Position numbers and translations under genes: made by a program
The notes under the pieces: model-generated
Told to the model about the DNA's origin: nothing
The model's input: the letters and a program-made list of their open reading frames with translations, nothing else
Database searches by the model: none
In this document: positions 1-11,045 of the stretch, one piece after another
How the letters are laid out: each line of letters starts with the position of its first letter
Numbering within the stretch: the first letter of the stretch is position 1
Assembly (NCBI GenBank): GCA_035772405.1
Contig: JAYKKM010000047.1
Span: 5,054,501 to 5,118,500, forward strand
DNA: 64,000 nt
Reading direction: 5' to 3'
Source: Chrysogorgia sp. JL179-B06
Taxonomy: Eukaryota; Cnidaria; Anthozoa; Scleralcyonacea; Chrysogorgiidae

Positions 1-2095
1 GTGTAATGTTAAGTAGTATAACATGCATGTGTAATGTTAAGTAGTATAATATGCATGTGTAATGTTAAGTAATATAACATGCATGTGTAATGTTAAGTAG
101 TATAATATGCATGTGTAATGTTAAGTAGTATAATATGCATGTGCAATGTTAAATAATATAACATGCATGTGTAATGTTAAGTAGTATAATATGCATGTGT
201 AATGTTAAGTAATATAACATGCATGTGTAATGTTAAGTAGTATAACATGCATGTGTAATGTTTAGTAATATAACATGCATGTGTAATGTTAAGTAGTATA
301 ACATGCATGTGCAATGTTAAGTAGTATAATATGCATGTGTAATGTTTAGTAATATAACATGCATGTGTAATGTTAAGTAGTATAACATGCATGTGCAATG
401 TTAAGTAGTATAACATGCATGTGTAATGTTAAGTAGTATAATATGCATGTGCAATGTTAAGTAATATAACATGCATGTGTAATGTTTAGTAATATAACAT
501 GCATGTGTAATGTTAAGTAGTATAACATGCATGTGTAATGTTAAGTAGTATAATATGCATGTGCAATGTTAAGTAGTATAATATGCATGTGTAATGTTAA
601 GTAGTATAACATGCATGTGTAATGTTAAGTAGTATAACATGCATGTGTAATGTTAAGTAGTATAATATGCATGTGCAATGTTAAGTAATATAACATGCAT
701 GTGTAATGTTTAGTAATATAACATGCATGTGTAATGTTAAGTAGTATAACATGCATGTGCAATGTTAAGTAGTATAACATGCATGTGTAATGTTTAGTAA
801 TATAACATGCATGTGTAATGTTAAGTAGTATAACATGCATGTGCAATGTTAAGTAGTATAACATGCATGTGTAATGTTAAGTAGTATAATATGCATGTGC
901 AATGTTAAGTAATATAACATGCATGTGTAATGTTTAGTAATATAACATGCATGTGTAATGTTAAGTAGTATAATATGCATGTGTAATGTTAAGTAGTATA
1001 ACATGCATGTGTAATGTTAAGTAGTATAATATGCATGTGCAATGTTAAGTAGTATAATATGCATGTGTAATGTTAAGTAGTATAACATGCATGAGTAATG
1101 TTAAGTAATATAACATGCATGTGTAATGTTTAGTAATATAACATGCATGTGTAATGTTAAGTAGTATAATATGCATGTGTAATGTTAAGTAGTATAACAT
1201 GCATGTGTAATGTTAAGTAGTATAATATGCATGTGCAATGTTAAGTAGTATAATATGCATGAGTAATGTTAAGTAATATAACATGCATGAGTAATGTTAA
1301 GTAATATAACATGCATGTGTAATGTTAAGTAATATAACATGCATGTGTAATGTTAAGTAGTATAATATGCATGTGCAATGTTAAATAATATAACATGCAT
1401 GTGTAATGTTAAGTAATATAACATGCATGTGTAATGTTAAGTAATATAACATGTATGTGTAATGTTAAGTAGTATAATATGCATGTGTAATGTTAAGTAA
1501 TATAACATGCATGTGCAATGTTAAGTAGTATAATATGCATGTGTAATGTTAAGTAATATAATATGCATGTGTAATATTAAGTAATATAACATGCATGTGT
1601 AATGTTAAGTAATATAACATGTATGTGTAATGTTAAGTAATATAACATGTATGTGTAATGTTAAGTAATATAACATGTATGTGCAATGTTAAGTAATATA
1701 ATATGCATGTGTAGTGTTAAGTAATATAACATGCATGTGTAATGTTAAGTAATATAACATGTATGTGCAGTGTTAAGTAATATAACATGCATGTGTAATG
1801 TTAAGTAATATAACATGCATGTGTAATGTTAAGTAATATAACATGCATGTGTAATGTTAAGTAATATAACATGTATGTATAATGTTAAGTAGTATAACAT
1901 GCATGTGTATAGTGTTAGGTAGATAACATGGATGTGCAGTGTTAAGTAATATAACATGCATGTGTAATGTTAATTAGTATAACATGCATGTACAGTGTTA
2001 AGCAATATGACATGCATGTGGAATGTTAAGCAATATAACATACGCGTGTAGTGTTAAGTGGTATAACATGCAACACGCGTTTGCAGTGTTAATGG
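1..2095. repeat. 28-bp minisatellite array
   Basis: About 74 tandem copies of a 28-bp unit built from gtgtaatgttaagtagtata followed by acatgcat. The array begins before the window. Variants are few (taac/taat, agt/aat, gtg/gag) and become more frequent after about 1450, so the last copies (1880-2095) are the most decayed, as expected at an array edge. Each unit holds the palindrome atgcat. Open frames on the minus strand here are repeat artefacts. Confidence 0.97.
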
Positions 2096-2309
2096 GGTAC
2101 TGTAGTGAACTCTCACTCATCACTGCTTTTATATCAATTGATATCGGGAAAACTATTTAACCTTGGGAAAACTGTTGATTTTACTTAATTCGGGAAGATT
2201 ACGAACAGTTATTAGTTGAGAAAAATAGTTTACTTTAGATTTTTAAATAAATATTCTTATTTTCTTAATGGCGGTCTTCCATGGCGTTTATTATTATATT
2301 AACATATAG

Positions 2310-2376
2310 CGTGGAAGGAGACCGGGATGTGTTTAACGAGAAGCCTTCAAGGGAAGAAATCTACGCCGCCACAGAG
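2310..2376 (+). CDS. PPWD1: PPWD1 exon (linker to cyclophilin domain)
   Basis: Acceptor tatag at 2305-2309, donor gtgagt at 2377. Encodes [20 protein letters not shown] then TE, the conserved linker before the cyclophilin domain. The first base completes a codon begun in an exon outside the window. Confidence 0.9.
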
Positions 2377-5300
2377 GTGAGTTAGATAAATATTTCAAAT
2401 ATTCTCTGCTGTGGCGCTGTGCTACACTACAAGCTGCACTACACTACACTGCACTCCTAGCCTTTCCACTCAATTGCACTTCACTCTTAGCAACCCATTA
2501 CACTGGACTCCTATTTGTACTGCATCCCTATCCATTCCAATGCATTGCACTGATATCTATTAAGGCCCGTTCACAGGGGCGATTTTTACTGCGATTTGAT
2601 TGCGATTTTAGCTGCGACTTTCAGCGCGTTTGCACTGCGATTTCAAACCGCGCGTGTGAACTGCCGGCGATTTCGCTGGGATTTGTTATTTTGAAATCGC
2701 TGCAAATCGCCGTGGTTTCGAGTTTGCTCGAATTTCGCTGCGATTTCGCTGCGATCTTATGTGGAAAAGCACCAAAATACACTAGAGCAGACCCCCTCAC
2801 ATACACAGAGGCTGATTTCACGCGCAAACACGGCGGCAGCAGAATCTGGCAAAGGCACTCGAAGAGTACGAAAGGGGAAAGAGAAAAAAAAAAGTCGCAA
2901 CTAAAATCGCAATGAAATCGCAGCAAAAATCGCCCGTGTGAACGGGCCTTTACACTCAATTGCACTACACTCCTATCCATTCCATTAAATTTTACTGCAC
3001 TTCTGTCCATTGCATTGTATTGCACAACACCCCCAACCATTCCATTTCACTTAACTGCACTCCTATGCGTTCTACTCAAATACACCAGTCGAACACACCC
3101 AATCAATTGCACTCCACGCTTAGCAATTGCACATTGCATTGCATTGTACTATCTAATCTTTATTATTTCCATAGTCATCCGGAGCGCAGGATCGTGTTGC
3201 CGAGAGTGCTGTCGTTCACACAACTATGGGAGACGTGCATGTACAACTGTTTCCCAAAGAGTAAGTGAACAATTTAATAATAAAACAATCATCTACATTA
3301 CTTGAGCTGCTCACAACGGTTTTATTTGTCGTTTATTCAGATGTCCTAAATCAGTGGAGAATTTTGTTGTGCATAGCCGGAATGGTTACTACAACGGACA
3401 TATATTTCATCGGGTTATAAAGCAATTCATGATCCAGACTGGAGATCCCTTAGGTGGGTAGAGTTTACGGATTTTATGGATTGATTTATGCATCTATGCA
3501 ACTTTTTACAACTAACCATTTACAACTTTTTCATATCTCACTTCAGTCTTGAGATATTAAGATTTGTTTGATATGTAAATGATCATACTTATGACATCAC
3601 ACTGCATAATAACTTATTGAAAACGCTTATATATCCTTGAGATTATGTAATGAAATCACTTGAAATCCAGGTACATGTGCGTGGATGTATCGAATGACAT
3701 CAAATATGCAAATCATCAAACTATTCCATGTGATAATACTAAAGATATATAGAATTTTTCAATAAGTCATGCATTGTGATGTCATAAGTATGACCATTTA
3801 CATATTAAACAAATCTTAATATCTCAAGAATGAAGATCTCTCGTAGACTAATGTGTTGGTTCTTTTACCAAGCAAAAACAGTGAAACCTATCAGGCTTAA
3901 AGTGGTACGACGATCAAATTTTCACTTATCGATATTTTACGTATTTAGAAAGCAGGGCTGCTAAATATTACTCGGTCGAAACCGTTTTGCGATTCGACGA
4001 TGGCAAGTATTATTTTTCTTACTCCGAATCTGGAGTTGTTATGTCCGCCATTAATCGATCATGTTCCTGACCAGCGTAACGAAGTGACGTCAGATTCTCA
4101 ACGCGAAGACTCCACATTGCTAATTCTTTAAGTAAATCAAGGTCTTTTTTCAAATTCTTCGTCTGAAAGGCTGAACATTTCATCTACTTCCCCAAGAAAA
4201 CAAGAAAACAAGTAACCTCGACTGAAATTCAGGCGTAGCATTGAGAATCTGACTTCACAAACAATATAAATAAAATGTCGTCACAAACAATAAAATTGCG
4301 GGCTCACTTGGAACACGTTTTTAGTAATGGTGGCCTAAATAATAGTGATTTCAGAGCTCAAAATATTTACTTCAAAATACCATTTTTTTAGATCGATGAT
4401 CACTTTCGACCCTGAAATATTATTCTATGCTAAAGAAAATCTAAAAGACGAGGGTGAATTTTCATCGTAGTGCCACTTCAAGGCTTTATTTTTCAAAAGT
4501 TACATGTGCTTGGGTTTGATCTAGTCTCCTCTGCAGCAACGCGTATAGTAACATTACACAATGTTCCTCGCCATGAGCACAACGTTCTAGAAATATAGAA
4601 GCTGTCACGTCCAATACAGTAAACAGCCCCTACATTTTACCAAATTAGCTTGCAATAGCTTTTTATTTATTCGATATCTAATGAAAAATCAGCGTCTTTC
4701 CAGGGGGAGTGCGGTTAGCAGACTTTCGTAGACGTTGTGTTGGTTCTTTTACCAAGTGTGTTGCTTCTTTTACCAAGCAGAAACAGTGAAACCTATCAGG
4801 CTTAAGGAACTAGGCTTAAAGAACTGGGCTTAAATAACTTGGTTAGGTTAGGGTTAGCTACGGTCAGAGTTAGGTTTAATGTTAGGATCAAGGTTAGGGT
4901 TAGGGTTATTATTGGGATTTTGAGTCATCCATTTTATTCATTTTTTAGTCATCCTTTTGAGTCATCCATTTTAGCCTTCACCTAAATAACTGGGCTTGAA
5001 TGACTGGGCCCTGAATGTGTATCTAAAATGTACAGCGGTGTAGTGATTTATGTGATCTAAATGCAGTGTAGTATTATGTAAAAGATAAAGAACTGCAACC
5101 AGATTTTGGTATTGTTCTTGTTTGGGACTTTGAAATAGTATTTTTAAGAAATATCAGGCTTAATGTAGCTTTTTGTAAACAAGCGTCTTTAGAGGAAGTG
5201 TTCCTCCATGTACAGTAGCTATACTGTATAAAATACAGTATGATTTAGTTCAATCCCTTATAGGTCGTTATACACAAGCAAACGTTTTTACTTCCGAATA

Positions 5301-8300
5301 CTTCCGCCATTAAAAATTAACGCAAAATTTAACAAGCCGCTCAGCGATTGGCTAAGTGAAGCAATGCAGAATGGAATATTGCCCTCGATTAAGCAGCTTC
5401 TCGTGGAGAGGAGCGTTGAGTGACGAAAACATGAGTAACTGAGGAATTCTTCATATTTTTTGACTACAGTGTGGACCTCGCTTTAAACGCTGTTGTAAAT
5501 AAGCCATTGTTATCCACGTGGTCAACTTGCTTACCGCGACATCCAGGTGATCTGGCCGTGGGGGAAAAGAACTGGGACTGATAGTAGAATAAAAATCAAT
5601 TTTGTAGTTCAAATTGACAATATCTCGCGAACTATTAACAATAATGCTCCTCCATTGACACACAGTATACGCTTGGTAAGCAATAGTTCTGATTTTTTCC
5701 AACTTAGGTGATGGCACAGGTGGTGAGTCGATTTGGGGTGGAGAGTTTGAAGACGAGCTGCATCACAATTTGCGCCACGACCGTCCCTACACATTAAGCA
5801 TGGCGAATGCTGGTCCGAATACGAACGGCTCCCAGTTTTTCATTACGATCATTCCTACGGTAAGTCGTGTTTTCCTCGCCATGAGCACTAACGTTCTAGA
5901 AATATAGCTCTCACGTCCAATACAGTATAAACAACCGCTAATAAGAACCTACATTTTACCAAACTAGGCTACAATAGCCATGTGTGTTTTACCATAGAGG
6001 GGACAACCGTATTTCCTCAAATAAACGCCTCCCTCAAATAAACGCCTCCCTCAAATAAACGCCTCCCTCAAATAAACGCCTCCCTCAAATAAACGCCTCC
6101 CTCAAATAAACGCCTCCCTCTAATAAACGCCTCCCTCTAATAAACGCCTCCCTCAAATAAACGCCTCCCTCAAATAAACGCCTCCCTCTAATAAACGCCT
6201 CCCTCTAATAAACCCCTAGCCTCAAATAAACGCCTCCCTCTAATAAACGCCTCCCTCAAATAAACGCCTCCCTCTAATAAACGCCTAGCCTCAAATAAAC
6301 GCCTCCCTCTAATAAACGCCTCCCTCTAATAAACGCCTCCCTCTAATAAACGCCTCGCTCTAATAAACGCCTCGCTCTAATAAACGCCTCCCTCTAATAA
6401 ACGCCTCCCTCTAATAAACGCCTCCCTCTAATAAACGCCTCCTTCTAATAAACGCCTCCCTCTAATAAACGCCTCCCTCTAACAAACGCCTCCCTCTAAT
6501 AAACGCCTCCCTCTAATAAACGCCTCCCTCTAATAAACGCCTAGCCTCAAATAAACGCCTCCCTCTAATAAACGCCTCCCTCTAATAAACGCCTCCCTCT
6601 AATAAACGCCTCGCTCTAATAAACGCCTCGCTCTAATAAACGCCTCCCTCTAATAAACGCCTCCCTCTAATAAACGCCTCCTTCTAATAAACGCCTCCCT
6701 CTAATAAACGCCTCCCTCTAACAAACGCCTCCCTCTAATAAACGCCTCCCTCTAATAAACGCCTCCCTCTAATAAACGCCTCCCTCTAATAAACGCCTCC
6801 CTCTAATAAACGCCTCCCTCTAATAAACGCCTCCCTCTAATAAACGCCTCCCTCTAATAAATGCCTCCCCCTCTAATAAACGCCTCCCTCTAATAAACGC
6901 CTCCCTCTAATAAACGCCTCCCTCTAATAAACGCCTCCCTCTAATAAACGCCTCCCTCTAATAAACGCCTCCCTCTAATAAACGCCTCCCTCTAATAAAC
7001 GCCTCCCTCTAATAAACGCCTCCCTCTAATAAACGCCTCCCTCTAATAAACGCCTCCCTCTAATAAACGCCTCCCTCTAATAAACGCCTCCCTCTAATAA
7101 ACGCCTCCCTCTAATAAACGCCTCCCTCTAATAAACGCCTCCCTCTAATAAACGCCTCCCTCTAATAAACGCCTCCCTCTAATAAACGCCTCCCTCTAAC
7201 AAACGCCTCCCTCTAATAAACGCCTCCCCTAATAAACGCCTCCCTCTAATAAACGCCTCCCTCTAATAAACGCCTCCCTCTAATAAAACGCCTCCCTCTA
7301 ATAAACGCCTCCCTCTAATAAACGCCTCCCTCTAATAAACGCCTCCCTCTAATAAACACCTCCCTCTAATAAACGCCTCCCTCTAATAAACGCTCCCTCT
7401 AATAAACGCCTCCCTCCAATAAACACCTCCCTCTAATAAACACCTCCCTCTAATAAACGCCTCCCTCTAATAAACGCCTCCCTCTAATAAACGCCTCCCT
7501 CTAATAAACGCCTCCCCTTTTCATACAAGAATGCCAATAATACGGAAGAAATAATAAGAGAGCGAAAAAATACAGAAAGTGCATGAAAAAGGATGCTAAA
7601 ATTGACAGATTTATTTATTTTTATGTGGCAACAATGGAACCAAACAAGGAATATTTTTAATTTCTTCTACGGCCGTTGACTTGCTTCATTGTCGAAGTGA
7701 TGTAAACAACTCAGTTTAAACTAGACATTGTTAAAGTTAGATAAAGTAAAATAATAATAAAAGTAAAAACGAAAAAAGAACTGGACCGCGCGCTCGGTCA
7801 ATAACATATTGTTTAATAAACGGCTCCCTCTAATAAACGCCCCCCTCTAATAAACGCCACCCTCTAATAAATATCGCATCAAATTTTTTCAAAATTTAAT
7901 AAACGTCGCGGGGCAACCTCGTTCCCAGGCCATTTTGCCTCCACGGTAGAAAGTCGGCTTGTCATATGACACCCACAATTTCTGGGTGTTTAGATATGAT
8001 AATTTTTGTGGTCTTTGTTCCAATGCCTTTGTCTACTTTGTTGACCTGAATAATTGGGAAATATTCAATGCTCTTCAGAGTTGTTCATGTCAGCATTCGT
8101 CGGAATAAAAGCAGCTAACAAGCTTAATAATCCACCATACATCCATGGTTATCTCTTACAAAAGGTATGAAGAAGCATATATCCAATTTAGCGAAAGCTA
8201 TCACTTCTAATTTGCTGTAAAATTTAAAGACAGCATTCAGATTTAGATGAATAAATTATACTCTAGAGTTTTATTACAAGCCAATCGCATTATAGAATGG

Positions 8301-9589
8301 ACCAGCCGATCCTAGGGCCATTTTCGCCGACCTTCCGTCGTAGAGGCAAAATGCCCTGGGTATGATGTTGGCCGCGGGGGCATTTATTAGAGGAAATACG
8401 GTATTCATGACTAATATATGTTCAAGACGTAATCAATATGCAGGGTATATTTAGCTGAAACCTACTGGCAGATCAATGCAAGTGCTGCGACATAATTGGC
8501 TACGCTACTCGATATCTAATTAACAATTAGACAACTAGCCTGAGTTTTCTATGAGTTGATAGTCCACGAGGGCAATGCTCGGGTGTACTATCGGCTCATA
8601 GAAAACGAAGACGAGTTGTCGAATTGTTTTAGTAAATATTTGGTATAGTAGAAAAAAACTTTATTTAATAATTTTACATCAAAATATTCGTTAATTAAAA
8701 TAAAGTAATTTGGAAGGCCGATGCACGTGACAAATATACGAGATGGGGGACTGGGTACAGTCAAGTCGCAACGGAGCTACTCAACACATGTTCGAGTTCA
8801 AACGAGTAAAACGGACAAATAGTTAGTCAAGCTGAACAAACGTTTAACAAGCTGCATTAAAACTCAAAGGTGAATCTACATCGATGATCCAAAGTAATTG
8901 TTGTTGACAATATTTACAGAGCAACCTTGGAATAGGAAGTTTGGGGTAAATTGAAAGAACGCCTGTCTTGACATCGAAGGTTGACGTGAGGTACTCGAGT
9001 AAACAAAGAGCAATCCCCATGCATGTTTACGGCAAAATTGAAATATTTGTCATGAGATCTAACTGGATTATTTTCGGCACCCTCTGCATTTGGGGCGCAA
9101 TGCACAATAACAAGGTTTGCTGGTAGGCGTTCTCTCGCCCCGCCTCCCTAATCCAGAACGTCTTTACTGCAGAGAATAGCGTCTAACCGGCAATCAGAGG
9201 GTTACAGGTTGGATTCTCTCTCCTTGCATTGCGGAGAACCGCTGAGAAATATAACGCGGGCGAGGAGAGAACATTTGAAATGTATCGTCTAAGCTCTTTA
9301 TTGTTTACGCCTTCTTCTAGAACTCCTTAAATTGAGTTTGATACTAGACATTTATTGCGACAATTATATAAGATATGACACTCTTTTTGTTGTATTTTTT
9401 GTATTTTATTATGTATAATTTAAGACTTTTCTTTATTGTTTTTAGCCGTGGCTGGATAACAAGCACACGGTGTTCGGTCGAGTTGTAAGAGGAATGGACG
9501 TCGTTCAAGATATCAGTAACGTAAAAACAAATCCACGCGACGACAAGCCTTACGAGGACGTGAAAATTTTAAATATTGCTGTCAAGTAG
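2310..9589 (+). CDS. PPWD1: PPWD1, peptidyl-prolyl isomerase with WD repeats (3' half: cyclophilin domain)
   Basis: Five exons, joined 2310-2376, 3175-3260, 3341-3453, 5708-5859 and 9446-9589, encode the last 186 residues and a TAG stop; all phases agree and borders are GT/AG. The product begins with a linker reading [17 protein letters not shown], close to the linker I recall from animal PPWD1, then a full cyclophilin domain. Expected active-site residues are visible: [11 protein letters not shown] (Arg, Phe, Gln), GSQFFIT, and [11 protein letters not shown] (Trp, His). PPWD1 is a nuclear, spliceosome-associated prolyl isomerase; the WD40 repeats lie upstream, outside the window. The last intron (5860-9445) carries a 2.4-kb repeat element. 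No convincing polyadenylation signal was seen close to the stop. Family assignment is very secure; exon starts are inferred from splice sites. Confidence 0.95.
2440..3170. repeat. Degenerate CACT/CCATT-rich tandem repeat split by a MITE
   Basis: 2440-2560 and 2950-3170 share irregular repeats of the type cactacactcctatccattc with spacing around 20-40 bp. They look like one decayed minisatellite within a PPWD1 intron, interrupted by the TIR element at 2563-2949. Confidence 0.6.
2563..2949. mobile_element. TIR MITE with TTA target duplication
   Basis: Starts aggcccgttcacaggggcga and ends with the near-exact reverse complement, ending in acgggcct. Both ends are flanked by TTA (2560-2562 and 2950-2952), a 3-bp duplication known for the PIF/Harbinger group. 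Subterminal regions repeat tgcgattt several times. The plus and minus open frames inside are artefacts. Confidence 0.8.
3175..3260 (+). CDS. PPWD1: PPWD1 exon (start of cyclophilin domain)
   Basis: Acceptor ccatag, donor gtaagtg. Encodes [20 protein letters not shown] then VHVQLFPK, the first strands of the isomerase fold. Ends with two bases of a codon completed in the next exon, only 80 bp away. Confidence 0.93.
3341..3453 (+). CDS. PPWD1: PPWD1 exon ([11 protein letters not shown] catalytic segment)
   Basis: Acceptor ttattcag, donor gtgggt. Encodes [20 protein letters not shown] then [17 protein letters not shown], containing the catalytic Arg and the Phe/Gln of the peptide pocket known from cyclophilins. 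Confidence 0.95.
3542..3835. mobile_element. Foldback (palindromic) element in PPWD1 intron
   Basis: Arm 3542-3622 (cttgagatattaagatttgt, then ttgatatgtaaatgatcata) is repeated inverted at 3752-3835, with a spacer of about 130 bp. Long arms with no coding content indicate a foldback MITE. Confidence 0.75.
4858..4975. repeat. Degenerate TTAGGG-like stretch plus gagtcatcc repeats
   Basis: ggttaggttagggttagc and gttagggttagggttatt resemble interstitial telomere-like sequence. It is followed by three copies of gagtcatcc/agtcatcc and ends in gagtcatccattttagcct, the same terminal motif as the MITE at 59091-59284, so this is probably another, decayed member of that family. Confidence 0.55.
5708..5859 (+). 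CDS. PPWD1: PPWD1 exon ([12 protein letters not shown] ... GSQFFIT)
   Basis: Acceptor aacttag, donor gtaagtc. Encodes [40 protein letters not shown] and [11 protein letters not shown], the most conserved block of the cyclophilin fold. A minus-strand open frame overlapping this exon is a shadow. Confidence 0.96.
6006..8402. mobile_element. 2.4-kb TIR element containing a 17-bp minisatellite
   Basis: Left end accgtatttcctcaaataaa is mirrored at the right end (reverse complement accgtatttcctctaataaa). Between them, 6015-7517 is about 88 copies of a 17-bp unit (taataaacgcctccctc), which is a copy of the terminal motif itself. A few diverged copies recur at 7815-7880 next to a unique AT-rich stretch. 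No transposase frame is visible. It lies in the last PPWD1 intron. Confidence 0.8.
6015..7517. repeat. 17-bp minisatellite (taataaacgcctccctc)n
   Basis: Near-perfect head-to-tail array. The first units read caaataaacgcctccct; most later ones read ctaataaacgcctccct, with scattered cctagcc, cctcgct and cctcctt variants that themselves repeat in blocks (for example 6285-6500 versus 6540-6730), showing segmental duplication inside the array. Confidence 0.97.
8528..8627. repeat. Short palindrome
   Basis: gacaactagcctgagttttc and its inverted partner near 8600-8625 (gaaaacgaagacgagttgtc) enclose a smaller inverted pair around tagtccacgagggcaatgct. About 100 bp, perhaps a minimal MITE. Confidence 0.6.
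9446..9589 (+). CDS. PPWD1: PPWD1 terminal exon
   Basis: Acceptor tgtttttag. Encodes [20 protein letters not shown] then [20 protein letters not shown] and ILNIAVK before TAG. The Trp and His of the cyclosporin/peptide site are in the first seven residues. Separated from the previous exon by a 3.6-kb intron dominated by a repeat element. Confidence 0.96.
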   Translation, partial: PWLDNKHTVFGRVVRGMDVVQDISNVKTNPRDDKPYEDVKILNIAVK

Positions 9590-10339
9590 GGTGAACAAGC
9601 TTTAAAGGAATCCCCGATTCAACAACAAATAGGCAACAAAATGTAAATATATCAGTGGCGTAACTGACGGGGGGGGGGGGGGGGGGCAGGTAGGGGTAGG
9701 CAGGGGTAGGCAGGGGTGAACCGCCGCCCACAGAAAATCTTGTCGGGAAATTTCGATTTTTGTCGGAAAATTTGCCAACGTAAGCGGTAGTGTACATTGG
9801 ACGAAAACATCGTTTTTACGCATAAATTAAACTTAATAGTCTGGATCTTTACAGTCTGGATGCATGTCCGCAACCCTAAGTCAGGTCATAAGGCAACACA
9901 ATCGACATTTATCAGTCATGGGATCTTGCTGCGGCGCGGACACGATCAAACACACTATTTTAAAACTGATCAAAAATGGCTAGTCTTTTGTGGTTTCCCA
10001 TAAATTCCTTCTCGTGTTTTTAGCTGCATTGGCCTGTTTTTGTTCAAAAATGTTTAATATCACTAATTATTGAAAATTAATTGTTCGGAAAATTCCACGC
10101 AAAAATCGCTGAAAATGCGACTCTGGAGCATCAAAATGCAAAATATCAAAAGTGAGTTTTCGTGTGTATCAGGCCATATCAAAGGCAGCATTCACTACCA
10201 TTTAGGTCTACTAGTTAAGTACATGTTTCCAACCTTTACATGCGTGTTTGTTCAAACAATCCTCGATCCTTTCAAGGAAATGACAGTTGTACACCGATGA
10301 TTGTGCTTATAAAGTGTTTATATACAATCGACGGGGAAG
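9590..10339. other. Downstream region of PPWD1, no gene seen
   Basis: Holds an uninterrupted run of about 17 G (near 9669-9686) followed by caggtaggggtaggcagggg repeats, then ordinary AT-rich sequence. Short open frames in several phases have no recognisable domain. It presumably includes the PPWD1 3' UTR. Confidence 0.6.
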
Positions 10340-11045
10340 ATTATCTCGCGGTTATAATTTCATGTTACGAGGTTCGAAATATATTAGCATATATTAGCAA
10401 CATAACGATAGATATGTTATGTATTACCTCGTTCTTTAAAGGGGAACTGTACCCAAAAAATAAATTAGTTTGAAATAAAAGGCCTTTAAGTATAATGTTT
10501 AGAAATGTTAATCGTTTTACGGTATCTGCTCTTGCACTCGAGAAATAACGTTTTCATTCTCGTATTTTATGCTTCTGGACGCCGCCATTTTCGAGTTTAT
10601 TCGATGGCTCAAGATTGATGTACAGCGGTGGTTTTCTTTTCAATTTTGACGTCATTGAGTGTTTTTCTTTTGTTCCTTGCACTCAAATGACGTCAAAATT
10701 GAAAAGAAACCACCGCTGGACCTCGAGTCTGAGCCATCGAGCAAACTCGAAAATGGCGGCGTCCAGAAGCATAAAATACGAGAATGAAATCGTTATTTTT
10801 CGAGTACAAGAGCAGATACCGTAAAACTATTAACATTTCTAAACATTATGCTTAAAGGCCTTTTATTTAAAAGTAATTTATTTATTGGGTACAGTTCCCC
10901 TTTAAAAACCGCGCTTTAAATTTCTGTTTTTATTCAGAAAGCTAAGCGGGGTTTTTAAAACAACGAAGTAATACAACATATATATCGTGCTGTTGCTAAT
11001 ATATGCTAATATATTTGGAACATCGTAACATGAAATTATAACCTA
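10340..11045. repeat. About 700-bp nested palindrome
   Basis: Inner arms 10438-10660 and 10680-10903 are close inverted copies (ends aaaggggaactgtacccaaa and tttgggtacagttccccttt-like), separated by only about 20 bp. Outer arms 10352-10434 and 10960-11041 (gttataatttcatgttacga and inverse) continue the symmetry after small unpaired gaps. The structure could form a hairpin several hundred base pairs long. It looks like a foldback element nested in an older one. Confidence 0.88.

Noticed and set aside
177..864. Open frames encoding repetitive Leu/Tyr/His/Ile peptides
   Set aside because: They are frame products of the 28-bp array, whose variants lack stops in that phase by chance; no start context or unique sequence.
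1..2095. Evenly spaced repeats as a CRISPR array
   Set aside because: Units are directly adjacent with no unique spacers, and the host is eukaryotic; it is a minisatellite.
4858..4915. Ancient telomere fusion point
   Set aside because: The TTAGGG-like text is short, degenerate and linked to a MITE end that recurs at 59.1-59.3 kb with similar text.
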